Below are positions 24,186 to 35,810 of a DNA stretch of 64,000 nt, in pieces; within the stretch, counting starts at the first letter, position 1; each line of letters opens with the position of its first letter. The translations under genes were made by a program, and so were the position numbers. The stretch is from contig CM055906.1 of the NCBI GenBank assembly GCA_029582155.1, positions 11,961,101 through 12,025,100 on the forward strand. The letters are read 5' to 3'. Source of the DNA: Panopea generosa (taxonomy: Eukaryota > Mollusca > Bivalvia > Adapedonta > Hiatellidae). Under the pieces are notes generated by a model, which was not told where the DNA came from, did not search any database, and saw only the letters and a list, made by a program, of their open reading frames with translations.

Positions 24186-24472
24186 TTCGCCGGTTAGTTT
24201 GCACATATTATTTGTTAAAAACAGTTAAATGACGAAGAAACTCGTCGACTATTTACTTTTTAATAAATTAACAGTGAAATTCTCGCAAAATTAAATTGAG
24301 AATTAAAACTGTAAAGCGAATTTATTCGCTGAAAAGAAGTAACACAACTACAAACTAATGAGTGTGCTTCTTAATAAAACAATAAAACGCACTATATAAC
24401 GAAGAAACCGTGGAAAATTAGCAATTTTTACGAGTGAATTCGAATTACCTACCTCACACAAGGTTACGAAAA

Positions 24473-24612
24473 CAGAAAGAGGAAGTTGCTTTCGCGCATG
24501 CGCATATTTATAGCAAAGGATAGTAACTCGTTACTTATAGAGGATAGTTAAGTCTTTCTGTTTTCGTGGATTATGGCAAATCGAGTATTAGCATATGTAA
24601 TGTTGTCGTAAG
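24473..24612 (-). repeat. DIRS right inverted terminal repeat (5' end of element)
   Basis: Identical in inverted orientation to 18,445-18,584. In element sense it carries CTATAAATA (TATAAATA on the minus strand at 24,505-24,512), then GCGCATGCGC, then a pyrimidine-rich CTTCCTCTTTCTG. These are candidate TATA, NRF1-like and initiator sequences. Confidence 0.95.
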
Positions 24613-24630
24613 ATATAAATAGACCAATAT

Positions 24631-25677
24631 TGTTTTATGTCGCTGTTTATCAATTAATATTATATTGATCATGAATTATGGAGAAATTTCCTGTTTCATT
24701 ATTTTGTCATTGATATTTGTTATCAACAGCTCTGTATCCAGTTTTCGATATACTGACCGCCAAACTGTCGTGTTTCATTTTAATGGTATGGCGTATGACT
24801 GCCATTTTTGTTTTACTGTCATTTTTTTCTCCTCATTGTTGATATTTATGCGGCTGGGTCTGGCTTATACACAGTACTTACCTACTCTTGGACATTCAGG
24901 TAAATGGTAAAATGCGACATCTTTGAAATGACACGAAACAGATTTGCATAATAATTTCTCAGCTTTTAGTTAACCTGTGCTTGAAACTTTTGTACCATCA
25001 TCTGATTTCTTTCCGTTGTTCTTCTTACTTTTTTTTCAAATAAAAATACATGATGCTTGCTATAGAATATAGATTTTTCTCATTGAAGATGATGTTTTTT
25101 CACTGTCTGTTATTGAATGTGTACAATATTATTCTCCACATTCAACAGTATAGCATTCTCCAATATGACAAACTCTATTTTAACTGCCCATTTTTTATGC
25201 CAGTTTTGGAAAATCTGTAAAGTAACGAGTCATCTCGCGACAAGTATTTCTTATCGCGATATTCTTTGATATATTTATTTTGAACTAATTTGTCGTAAAG
25301 AGATGCGCTAACCGTCTTTTTGCAATATATGGTCATGTATTTTGACACTTAAGTTATGTAATGTTGCTTATACAATAAAATGAATATGCAGTCAGATCAA
25401 TAAACTATAGGAGGCAATACAAGGACATTTTCAAAGTATTTCTTTTTCTAGAATTATTTTTATTAAGGTACAATGGCTAAAAGTTTTTGGCAGTTTTTCC
25501 TGTTTTCGAGTTGTCAGAAACTGATTTATGCATGTGTGACCGCCATCTTATTTTGGTGCATGAATTTGAAAACAGTTGCGCGATGAATTCAAAAGGTGTA
25601 TTTTTATATTTAGAAATGGTAAAGGTTGGTTCGACAAAAATTTCAGTCACATGTCGTGACAATTTCTACTCTTAAAG
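24631..25677. other. No gene seen
   Basis: The frames at 24,665-24,910 and 25,487-25,675 show hydrophobic or mixed text without a recognised motif. Confidence 0.5.
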
Positions 25678-26055
25678 GTCTCACTGAACAATTACCTCCC
25701 TTGCATGACGGTAGCAAGATTATTACGCCCAAGAAATTAGAGCTGTGTAAAGCGGTTGGGTAATTTTTTTTTTAAAAATGCATAAAATGTCATATGTGCA
25801 TATTGGAACATTGGAACATTTTCATGATTTCTGCAAAGTTTGGGTGACCCTGGGAACTATTTGATGATGCTATAACAGTTTAAAGATGCGTAGTGATGCA
25901 CTGCAACAAATGGGCAGAATTGTCAAAAATAAAAGGGTGCCAATAATCCATCGAAATTGTGAAAAAGCACCTGGTCAACCCCATGTTTTTTTCTGCATAT
26001 TTGGACCAACAGAGGACTATCTATGGGAATAAGGCACTTTGAGAACCATTGGTAA
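25678..26055 (+). repeat. ~380-bp interspersed repeat, copy 2
   Basis: Second copy of the repeat at 17,032-17,417, same orientation, with an 8.65-kb offset. Edges match the first copy (TCTCACTGAACAATTACC to GAACCATTGGTAA); flanking sequence does not match. Confidence 0.85.
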
Positions 26056-26267
26056 AACCAGGCCAAACCAGGAGACACAGGAACATGCAATAAGCTGCAT
26101 ACAACATCTTATTTAGATTGAGTTTAGAGTTTTTGAGAAGTCGACAAAGTCTCAGGTGACCTAATAAGAGTCGGCAGCTAGTACAACTGGTTGCTTAATA
26201 GAGGCCTGGGCTCAAACTGGATCTGAATTTTAAGGAAAAGTCAGTGACTTCTCCCTCTCTCAATCAA

Positions 26268-27321
26268 CAAACAAGAGGCCCAAGACAGCCAGAAGATGCT
26301 CTACTGGCACTTTTTGAAAATTCACAATATTAACCCTCCTTACCTCTTATGGATAAATACCGCCATGACACCCTTATTGAACAAAAAGGTAATTACTATG
26401 GACTGAAAATATTCTTTATTCTTATACCATTCATCTGTAGAAAAAGTCAGATCTACTGTTAGAGGTTCACCCATGGTTAATGTCAGTGAAATTACATCAA
26501 AATCAGATCAGTAAATTCTGACAAGAAGGCTTTTGAAGTTTTTACTATAGTTGCTTATACGTTTGGAGACTGTTCCAAACCTAAGTCTTCGAACTAAGAT
26601 AAAAAATCTAGTTCCAGCACAAAACTAACCTGTTATGTTTGAGAACGGTTTAAAACTAAAGCATCAGACTAAACTATTTGTTCACAATTTAAAAAAAAGT
26701 GCTTATTTCAAGTACACTTTGACACTGAAAATTTCAAGCAAACTTCTTGCTGTTATGAAACCAGCTAGAAATATGGTATAGCTTTACTACCTGTCTGAAC
26801 CAGAAAAACTCTTGACTTTTATATTCAGATTTACATCTATTATAAAAATGATTCATGATATTTGAATAATATGAATAATATTTCAATCATTGATTATAAT
26901 TGTATCATTCATCTTTTTATGATGAATTATCTTTTAAAACTTATATCTGGTATAATATTGTATAATAATACCAAAAAAAAAAAAAGTTTATTAAAGAGTT
27001 TATTACCTTTTCTTATAATAATTGCTATATACAGACATTTATGCTATAAAACAGGAGGAGTTATTTGACATAAAACTAACCCCACACCCTGACTGCCATA
27101 TTTTTTGACAAATCAAGATGGCTTGAACAAACTTGGTAGAGGGTCACCAAAGGAATATTTCTGTGAAATTATATCAAAATTGGCCCAGTGGTTTCAGACG
27201 AGAAGTTGTTAAAATGTAAAAGTTAACGACGGACAACGGACGACGGATGGCAGACGACAGACGATGGACACCAGGCAATCACAAAAGCTTACCTGTGAGC
27301 CTTCGACTCAGGTGAGCTAAA
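26268..27321 (+). repeat. Interspersed element ending CTCAGGTGAGCTAAAAA
   Basis: Starts AACAAGAGGCCCAAGACAGC and ends with ACGGACGACGGATGGCAGAC, then CTCAGGTGAGCTAAAAA. Both ends look like a family I recall as abundant in bivalves; that recall was not checked. No coding was found. A lone copy of the terminal motif occurs at about 29,295-29,320, and a minus-strand copy of the same end lies at 52,795. Confidence 0.6.
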
Positions 27322-27460
27322 AACATTGTCTGTATCTGAATATATATATAAACAGGAGAATATTTGATAAAGAGTTCAATTTAAGTTTTCATTCTCAGAA
27401 GACAGACCAATGTAACCCTTGCAGTACATATAAAAACGTGTCAGCCGAGGACAGGACATA

Positions 27461-28330
27461 ATGCTGAAAGAAGAATATGAAAATCACATTCAAAATAAAA
27501 TTTTATCTTTTAAAAACAAGGACTCTGACAAAGAAAGGGTCAAATCTGATCATGAAATAACCGTAGCTTGTTTTGACCTGGAACAGGTTTTAACAACACC
27601 AAAGGCTTTTGAATCATGTATTTATTACAAGCGACAATTGAACAACTACAACTTAACAATATATGATCTTTCTACATCTGACATATTCTCATACTTGTGG
27701 AATGAGACCGAAGCTGGAAGGAGTGGATGTGAAGTTAAATCCTGTGCGTATGATTTATAAAATAAAAAGCCACTGAAAAAAAAGTTTGTATATTATTCCA
27801 ATAATTGTATGCCTCAAAACAAAAACATATATACATGTATTATCTATGTTTTCTTTGGTATTGTAAATTTGATCTAATTTCAATTGAGCATAAATACCTA
27901 GTAAAAGGTCATAACGGAAATGACAATGACCCTATGCATGCTGTAATTGAAAGAGCAAGTACAAAGTTGAGTATCTACATCACTTCACAATGGGCCACAC
28001 AGTCATACAGGGTGCTCGAAAATACATCCATATATTGTTAAGGAAGTTAGTAAGACTGATTTTTGTGACTTTCAGAAAATTTCAGACAAATTCACCAACT
28101 TTGAAACTGACGATTGCAATGATAGAGCATCTTGGAATATATTTTTAGCATTAAAAGTTCACAGAACTATGACAAATGCATTTTATAGCTTCCAATACAC
28201 TTATGGTGGACAGACCAAATTTATAAACCTACTGCCAAGAAACTCAAGAAGGGCACAAATTACTGAAGATGTGAACCCCAAATTATATGACCTGCAACTG
28301 TTGAGATTAAGTGAACTTTCAAAATGTACA
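27461..28330 (+). pseudogene. Transposase-like protein fragment, copy 1 (frameshifted)
   Basis: Three consecutive plus-strand frames together resemble an uncharacterised, probably transposase-derived family common in invertebrate genomes. First: KEEYENHIQNKILSF, then VACFDLEQVLTTPKAFES, YYKRQLNNYNLTIYDL and YLWNETEAGRSGCEV. Second (27,805-28,041): SIEHKYLVKGHNGNDNDPMH, then VIERASTKLSIYITSQWATQ. Third (28,169-28,426): a weaker continuation. Stops lie between the pieces. The family match is from memory of its FDLxxVLxxP, GHxxxxxDxMH and QW motifs. A related fragment lies at 63,200-63,530. Confidence 0.6.
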
Positions 28331-28429
28331 GTGACCTGGTATCATTGTATGATTTTCATTGTGTCAATCCTCCATGTTACTTTCAAGTTTTTTTTGATGT
28401 CTGTCATTTTTTTATTGAAAATATAAATG

Positions 28430-29631
28430 ATGGAAAATAAGCATTTTTAACTCTATGACATAATTTGCAGGTTATAATATGTTTTGGGGTAAAGACAGAA
28501 AAGCTTTCATTTTTCGTTATTTAAAGAGAATCAAAAGAGACTTTTTCAAGAGTTCCAATTCATTTTCCACAAGTTGAGCGCTACAAGCTGATATGATATT
28601 TGTATTGGTTTAATAAGCAGTCCACTTTCAAATTAACAAAATGTTGGTTAAAAAGGACACATAACAAGTAATAGTTCTATTAACTGCAGTATAGATTATG
28701 CATAATATAACTGTTTATTATTCAGTGCAGGGTTAAAACTTTTCTGCTTCAAGACTTCATGACAAAAAAAAACACTACTACTGGAAATCATACTCCGCTT
28801 TATTGCATTCTGAAATTTGAGAAAAGTCATTTTATGTCACTTTATTTACATATAATTTGATGGAATAGTATATTTAATGACTTGTCAGTAATCAAAAAAT
28901 CATGTATTACTTTATTACTTGTTGGATTAATTACTTTTACTTAAATTAACTGATAACTACATGACTGTTATGCTGACCATAAGAGATTCTGTGTTTGCCC
29001 GGTTCAGAGTCTTTTAAAATGTTGGGTAGGTATAGGAAAATAATTTCATTTGAGATTTTTATTGGTTTTTCTCGCATAATTTTTTCAGAACTAATTATTT
29101 ATTATTGTTTTATAAGAAATAATCTCTCCTGTAACATGCACACAAAAATTTCAGGGTATTTCCACAACTGTATAAAAATTATTTTCATGCCAATGTGAAA
29201 TACATGTTTAAAGTCGGGGCGATTAAATTTGAGTCAGTTGGGAATGAGAAACAAAATGTATTGAGGACTTTTGTATTGAAGTTATAGGAGGTTCCTTTGG
29301 CTCAGGTGAGCTAAAAAAGCAAGCCATGTAGAGTTATGGTTTTTGTACACTACTCTTCCTCAGTTATTGTGAAGATTAAACAAAATCCCTTAAATAGTTA
29401 TGGAGTTATGCTCCGGACAAAAGTGTAAATTAATGAAGGGAGATAATTCAAAAGTAAGCAATGTAGAGTAATAGTTCATCAACACTTTATTTCCTCTCAA
29501 TGTCATCTGTCATGGTGTGAAGATTCAACAAAACCACTTGTATAGTTTTGTAGTTATGCTCCAGACAAAAGTGAAGTGATACAGACCTACAGATGGAGAC
29601 CATTACCATATATCCCCCTTTGCTTTCGATA
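28430..29631. other. No gene seen
   Basis: AT-rich. A short GGCTCAGGTGAGCTAAAAAA motif near 29,298 is the end of the interspersed family described at 26,268. Confidence 0.45.
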
Positions 29632-30090
29632 ATTGAATATATAGACTTCTTTACACATAACTGATTATACAGCTACAAACGTTTTAATTAAATATATAGA
29701 CCTCTTTATACATATCTCATTATACAGCTACAAACAATGTATCAATTAAATATATAGACCTTTTTATACATATCTCATTATACACCTACAAACAACATTT
29801 CAATTAAATATATACATCTTTATACATATATCTTCTTTATACATATCTACAAACAACGTTTTAATTAAATATATAGACCTCTTTATACATATCTCATTAT
29901 ACACCTACAAACAACGTTTTAATTAAATATAAAGACCTCTTTATACACATCTCATTATACAACTACAAACAATGTATTAATTAAATATATAGACCTCTTT
30001 ATACATATCTAATTATACAGCTACAAACAACATTTCAATTAAATATATAGACCTCTTTATACATATCTCATTATACAACTACAAACATTA
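29632..30090 (+). repeat. ~58-bp AT-rich minisatellite, about 8 copies
   Basis: The unit reads AATTAAATATATAGACCTCT, then TTATACATATCTCATTATAC, then AGCTACAAACAACGTTTT. Copies vary by short indels; one near 29,810-29,860 is rearranged. Confidence 0.9.
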
Positions 30091-30504
30091 ATTAAACTGT
30101 TATAATGGCAAATAAAAATGTTGATAAGCCCTTACTTTAATTTTTCATCTCTTTGTTTGTCTAAGGGGCATTTCATTGCAAAAAAAGGTATTCTACCTTT
30201 AAAATAGACAATTAAAAAAATTAAGGTTTCCTACATACAACTAAAAATACAAAATACTAGTATACAGTTAATGTTCTTGGACATTTTTCACCAAACTTCT
30301 AGTACTACATTTTGTATATCCAAGTTGATTTGTACAAATGACTCCCCAATATGGTTACTCAACCCATGATCAAATTCTAGAAGCATTGCTACTCATTCAG
30401 CCCCCCCCCCCCCCCCCCCCCACCTCATGGAGGTACCCAATAATTGCTCTTGAAACAGTAAATAATCTTTGATCCAAGCATCTATTTCATTCGCAGTATG
30501 ATAG
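30091..30504. other. No gene; poly-C run
   Basis: A 21-base C homopolymer lies at 30,401-30,421. Otherwise nothing supportable. Confidence 0.6.
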
Positions 30505-30990
30505 CTGACATAAAATTCCAAGAGTGTACAGCTACTGAATGTATGGAAACCAACAATAAAGATAAGAAAAAATGGGCTGAAATGTCAGAGACATGAATAA
30601 TGATGGTCTTGAGGTGAAATATTTAACAACAGACCCAGACACTAAAGTATACCAAGCTGTGACAGACCTTCACAGACAGAAAGTGACAACAACAATACCT
30701 GAGCATCAAACTGACACAAGACATCTCTCAGACAACCACAGGAAACATACAAAATATTAAATATGATGCCGAAAAAACCCCGAAGCATATAAATTATTAT
30801 TGAGAAATCATTTGGCAATTGATATTACAAAGCAATGACAGGCAGAATTTGATTCTGTACACCAGCAGGAGACAAGGAATTTCAAGCAAGTTGTGACAAG
30901 TATCTCCAAGCGCATAATTATGTGCTATCAAAAATTGTTATGCTGGTAACCACAGCTACTGCAAATATCTTTCTGCCATCTGCAGTGGTG
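30505..30990 (+). pseudogene. Mutator-like transposase fragment, decayed
   Basis: Plus-strand text reads QECTATECMETNNKDKKKW, then VKYLTTDPDTKVYQAVTDLH and HQTDTRHLSDNHRKH; after a stop and frameshift, AEFDSVHQQETRNFKQVVTS and IIMCYQ. The D-x-D in DPDT and the DTRHLxxNxRKH block match, from memory, the Mutator-like transposase domain found as multi-copy genes in molluscs and other invertebrates. Several stops and at least one frameshift make it non-functional. Flanking ends were not identified. Confidence 0.55.
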
Positions 30991-32585
30991 AAAACAATCT
31001 CAACTAGATAACAGAGTTTTTTTGTCCAAATATTTCAAAATAAACTTGTCTAATAGTGACAGTGAGCAAACCTTAATGGAGTGTATATAGACTTGGATAT
31101 GACACACAAACCAAACTTAACACAAATACTAAAAAAATGACAGATACAAAATCCAAGACCAATAAATCAATCCTTATCAAAAAATGTCTCTTTCACATGT
31201 GATTTGCCAGGCAGGGCACACAGTACAGATCAGTGTCAACAATGGACCTTGGCAGTCAGTGAAAATACTGTGTGATGTTGCTGGGTGGTAATGGAGTTGA
31301 CCATATGCTATCTGTGCATCTGACAGCTTCAACCTGAGCAGAAATAAATGAGAGAAAAGTAAAATACCTGTAAAATTAAAGCACTGATGACGACAAATAA
31401 AAATGGCTTGACTATATGATTAGCACCAACAACAGAATTACATGCCAAAAAAAATACAAGAGGTCCAAAAGGGTGAATCAATCTACTGGCAACAAACGGA
31501 CAGATGAACATTTCAGAGGAAATGATTATTTAAGTTCTTCTCCAACAAATCTACAATTCTACACATAAAATATCTAACGTCTAGCCCTTAAACTTTCAGA
31601 TAAAATGTTTTTCAAAGTTTTGCTTAAAATGTGCTTATAAGCTCTGTGCCGGGGCATTTGTGGTCATGTCACGCTGGTTCAAGAACTTGTCCGAGATCTT
31701 GTGGTAATATAACTGCTGTGCTTTTGGTTGATACAATGAAAACTGAAGGTGCTATCGCTTCTACAAGAAAAGGGTTAATGGAAGGATAACACAGACAGAT
31801 GATGGATGGACAACGTACAATTTAGCATGACATAAGCCAGTTTGGCCTTTGGTCAGTAGAGCTAAAAATCAACAACAACTGTCCAAGCACATAATCAAAC
31901 CATCATGATTACATGAGAAATCCATCACAGAATCAACCAGTATGAAAAAGACAGACAGGAACATGTTGCTTTGCACAACCTCCTGCATTGACTAGTAGAA
32001 CCTGAACCTGATATCTCCCAAACCAGGTCTATTAACCATTAATGAAAAAGCAGGGAATTCTATGCCTGTCTCACAATTCATAGCAATTGAACATTTTGAA
32101 TTGACGCAACTGACAAATCAACATGCTCAAATAGGGCTTTCCCAACATTACTAAAATTTTAACAGACCCAATCATGAGACTACAGACAATGCATTGACAC
32201 AGTAAATTTGGAACTATATATTGATGGCACTGTTAAACAAGATGTTCTGAGTTTACACAGGCCCTATTGGGACACATGTGGCTGACCTAAAGCTTAATTA
32301 TGCTCTGGCAACTTATCACCTATTAAACTGTTGGCCACCTTACAAGAAATACAATGAGCATTCTCTAAACAAACAGATCCACAAGGCCAAGTAACACTGT
32401 AACACCCATCTCTGTTTTTGTACCCCCACCCACTCCATACTCTCAAAGCAATCTGCAACATATTTTTTAAAAGTTTTGATTTTTAGCCATTTTATGTGTT
32501 TGACAGTATTGCGGTCTGCTCATTTCCAGTTAAACTAATTAAAACAGAATGCATGTGACATCTTGCATATAAGTATCAACATAAA
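30991..32585. other. No gene; probable interspersed repeat end
   Basis: Text near 31,790-31,870 (ACAGATGATGGATGGACAAC, then GGTCAGTAGAGCTAAAAA) resembles the end of a bivalve-type interspersed element. The remainder shows nothing supportable. Confidence 0.4.
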
Positions 32586-32700
32586 ACAAGAGGGCCAGAT
32601 TGGCCCTCAAGTGCTATGGCAATGCCAAAGAAGTTCAGATTATAAATATATCTGCTGTGTAAATTTGGTGAATATTAAATGAAAACTGCAGGTGCTAGAG
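32586..32700 (+). repeat. Start of an interspersed element (AGGGCC...GGCCCT)
   Basis: AACAAGAGGGCCAGATTGGC followed by CCTCAAGTG contains the inverted repeat AGGGCCA/TGGCCCT (with GAT between), resembling the 5' edge of a family I associate with bivalves. Only the first ~110 bp looks like the family. Confidence 0.45.
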
Positions 32701-32843
32701 TGCACATAAATCTCAAATAACTTACAAGTCTGTAAACCTCTACAGATTACATTAACAGATCTTCATAATAAACATTCAAATTTCATCTTCTATATCACTT
32801 TAAATTCAGATTTTATTCTTAGCCTAACTAACACAAACATAAG

Positions 32844-33159
32844 AGACCACGGCGTGGTCTAGTGGTAGAGCGTCCGCCTCGCATGCGGAAGATCGTGGGT
32901 TCAATCCCTGGCCGGGTCATACCAAAGACTTTAAAAATGGTACTAGAAGCTTCCTCGCTTGACGCTCAGCATTCATAGGAGAGTTCTAGGTCTGGTCGGC
33001 CCGGTGTCAGTATAATGTGACTGGGTGGGGTATCATACCACGTGTCTGCGGCATGATACTCCAGTGTCACAGCGCTCAGAATACTGTCTCAAGTAGACAC
33101 CGTCGCGATATGACTAAAAAATTGTTGAAAGTGACACTAAACACCATACAACAACAACA
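32844..33159 (+). mobile_element. tRNA-Ala-headed SINE, copy 3
   Basis: Plus-strand copy: A-box TGGTCTAGTGGTAGAGCG, anticodon loop CTCGCAT (CGC), B-box GGTTCAATCCC, body GGTACTAGAAGCTTCCTCGC, tail ACAACAACA. It is the best-preserved tRNA head of the three. The frame at 33,017-33,241 is a by-product. Confidence 0.9.
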
Positions 33160-33796
33160 TCGAAGAAAATATATATGTATGTTGCACTTGTTACTAAATG
33201 TAGAAATGCATCAGAAAATAGTGATTGATTATGAAAAATAAAATAGTAACATTAAAATGAATAAATATAACCCAATGCTAGCAATTTCATGTTTAAATGT
33301 ACAAACACACCTGATTATATCACCTGTCTAACTTATATAAGTTAATGAATTAATGCATCACAAAAAAATGATTGAAATGGGAAACTATGGAAAAATGTAA
33401 ATACATAAATATAAATAAATACATACATTATATACCCAGACAAGCAGTTCACACTCTTCGAATGGACACCCATACATTAACTAACCCCAGGTTAAATTGG
33501 CAGGTAACAATTCTATCACCTGTTATGGTGAATACTTTTCACTGGTCAATAGATAAATATCAAGGTGTTAAGGTCAAAAGTTAACATTCCTCAATTGGTA
33601 CCTCACTTACACCTTGTATTTTGATAGATTTATCATGATAGCAGGATATATATAAATATCAACACTCAACCTTTAACAAAGGACTTTTTGCACAATACAT
33701 GGACAGATCTAGAATTAATTACTATCACTCATGTGGTGCCCAGCAAAACCACACGGTCATATATAATGTTGAGTTAGGCAATTTTTAAGGTTGTTT
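33160..33796. other. No gene seen
   Basis: AT-rich; nothing supportable. Confidence 0.5.
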
Positions 33797-33955
33797 TACT
33801 TATTTATTTAAGCTCATATGAACCGCTGTAGAGTCTGCTTCCTGGGTAGAACCAGTACTGAGGGTTGTTTTTTGAGAGGCATCGGGGTGGAGCTGAAGAT
33901 CAAACCCTGCAACCTCTGGCATGATCTGCCAACACTCTATCTACTCTATGCCATG
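33797..33955 (-). mobile_element. Second SINE family, tRNA-derived
   Basis: Minus strand: a tRNA-like head with A-box-like GGCATAGAGTAGATAGAGTG and B-box GGGTTTGATCTT, then AGTACTGGTTCTACCCAGGA and a T/A-rich tail. The segment CTTCCTGGGTAGNACCAGTAC is shared with 49,095-49,262, which also has a GGTGTCCTTAAGCAAGGCAC block resembling, from memory, the V-SINE core. Confidence 0.55.
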
Positions 33956-34221
33956 CAATTATATATTTTTTTCTTGCCACAATGGAACAGTTAACAAATC
34001 AATGACTTTTGTTAATATATTTCAACAAATTTAAAATAGATTATAGATTTAAAGCATTTTTGGCCAGGCAATCAACCCCTAACAAGAGAACACAAATAAA
34101 ATGTGTGATAACCAGTGCAAAACCCTTAAAAGGGAGAAAACTTTTTTTTCTTTGACAGTTCCGTGTTTCAAATGATAGACATGATTTACTGAAATATAAA
34201 ATATCGATAAATAAATTTAAA

Positions 34222-35286
34222 TTGTGTAAAAATAAAAAGTATTCCCATTGCAAAGCTAAACGAAAGTTGTTAATTGACTCAAGAAAAGATGCTAAACAAT
34301 TCTGGAACATTTTGAAAACAGGTAATAGTAAAGATAATGTAGATTCATTGATAACATGTAATGAATGGCATGACTATTTTAAATCCCTTTTAAATCCTAT
34401 TGTTGTTGAAAATAAATGTATAAACACACTATTCATGTTATTTTTGCCTTTTTTAAATGCTGTTTTTAATGAAATATTTGAAAAGGAGACTTTCCTGAAC
34501 AATAGTCAAAGTATTATTACTCCGATACATAAAAAGGGTTCCAAATCAGACCCAAATAACTACCGTGGTATTTCTTTAATGGATTCATTATGTAAGATAT
34601 TTGTTTATGTACTAACTATTTGCCTTACCAAATGGTGTGATAACTATAATGTTATTGATGAATCTCAGGCAGGATTTAGAAAAAGGCTATTCAACAACTG
34701 ATTATATTTTCACATTAATGTCATTGATTCAGAAATACATAAATCTAAGAAAAAAGGCAGGTTTTACTGTATATTTATAGATTTTGCTAAAGCTTTTGAT
34801 AGTAATCAGCATAAAAAATTATGGGATGCATTTGCTAGAAATAATATAAATGGTAACTTTCTAATTATCATCAAATCTATGTATGCAAAACTTAAATCAT
34901 ATGTTAAAGTTCATGACAGACTGACAGGTTTCTTCAGCTGTAATACTGGAACAAGACAGGGATGTGTCGGTAGCCCCATAATATTTTCCCTTTTTATAAA
35001 CGATTTAGTTACTTTTCTACATGAAAAATGTGAAAGAGGTATTTTTGTGACAAATGATATTGAAGATTTAGTGGCACTTATGTTTGCAGATGATGTTTCT
35101 AGTTTTTCTGATACCGTTATTAACCTACAACACCACATAAATATAAATCTAGATAAAACTAAAATAGTTGTTTTCAGAAATGGTGGTATTTTAAAACAAA
35201 CTGAAAAACGTTTTTTCAATAACAAACCTATCGAAGTTCCATTTTATAAATATTTGGGTGTCTTTTTCACACCTAAGTTAGTATAG
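34222..35286 (+). pseudogene. LINE reverse transcriptase, broken
   Basis: Motifs in order: AKQFWNILKTG linker, IITPIHKKGSKSDPNNYRGI (RT blocks 0-1), DESQAGFRK, FIDFAKAFDSNQHKKLW (motif A, after a frame change near 34,700), GTRQGCVGSPIIFSLFINDL (motif B), ALMFADDVSSFSD (motif C, FADD) and FYKYLGVFFT. Catalytic Asp residues are present, but the frame is split near 34,700 and stops at 35,286. This copy is therefore dead or would need a frameshift. Confidence 0.85.
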
Positions 35287-35382
35287 TCTAAAACCCAAGA
35301 AATCCTTTCATTACAGAGTCTTAAAGCATCTGCTTGTATTTTTAACTTTCAAAGACAATAAGGTCATATTGATCCTATTGAT

Positions 35383-35810
35383 ATGTTTAAAATTTTTGAT
35401 TCAATGGTTAAGCCTATATTATGCTATGCATCAGAAATCTGGGGCTACAATTATGTTGATAAAATAGAATCTGTACAAGTTAAATTCTTCAAACAATATT
35501 GTAATCTATTGCAAGTTATTTTACTCTTGGTGAATGTGGAAGATTACCACTGTGTACTATTTATATGACAAACTGCATTAAGTATTGGTTAAAATTGACA
35601 TGTATGGTAGATCACAGGTATCCAAAACATTGTTATTTAATGTTAAAACGTCTACACGAATCTGGTAGAAATACTTGGGCAGGGCGTATTAAAGATATAC
35701 TTTTCAGATTTGGCTTTGGATATGTGTGGATCTCCCATGACATCGGGGATGAATTAGGGTTTATTAATATGTTTAAGCAATGCTTAACTGATTGTTATTC
35801 ACAAAATTGA
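35383..35810 (+). pseudogene. LINE C-terminal region, broken
   Basis: DSMVKPILCYASEIWGYNYV is the post-RT block (usual MxxPILxYGxExWG). VQVKFFKQYCNLLQ and a second frame from 35,565 with DHRYPKHCYLMLKRLHESGR follow. These are typical C-terminal LINE ORF2 text with frameshifts between pieces. Confidence 0.75.

Larger units (their letters stand above)
18401..24630 (-). mobile_element. DIRS1-like tyrosine-recombinase retrotransposon (defective), 6.23 kb
   Basis: The element has the structure particular to DIRS elements: inverted terminal repeats at both ends, and an internal complementary region (18,601-18,695) that is the reverse complement of the two fused termini. Coding order on the minus strand is Gag-like region, RT/RNase H, then tyrosine recombinase, as in known DIRS1-like elements. 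Both ends share AATAT, and no target duplication is visible, as expected for insertion by a YR through a circular intermediate. Coding is broken at many points. Known DIRS1-like elements are about 5-6.5 kb, so the length is complete. Confidence 0.93.

Noticed and set aside
17032..26055. LTR retrotransposon with 380-bp LTRs
   Set aside because: The copies lack TG...CA ends, a primer-binding site or a polypurine tract. The enclosed coding belongs to a DIRS with its own termini.
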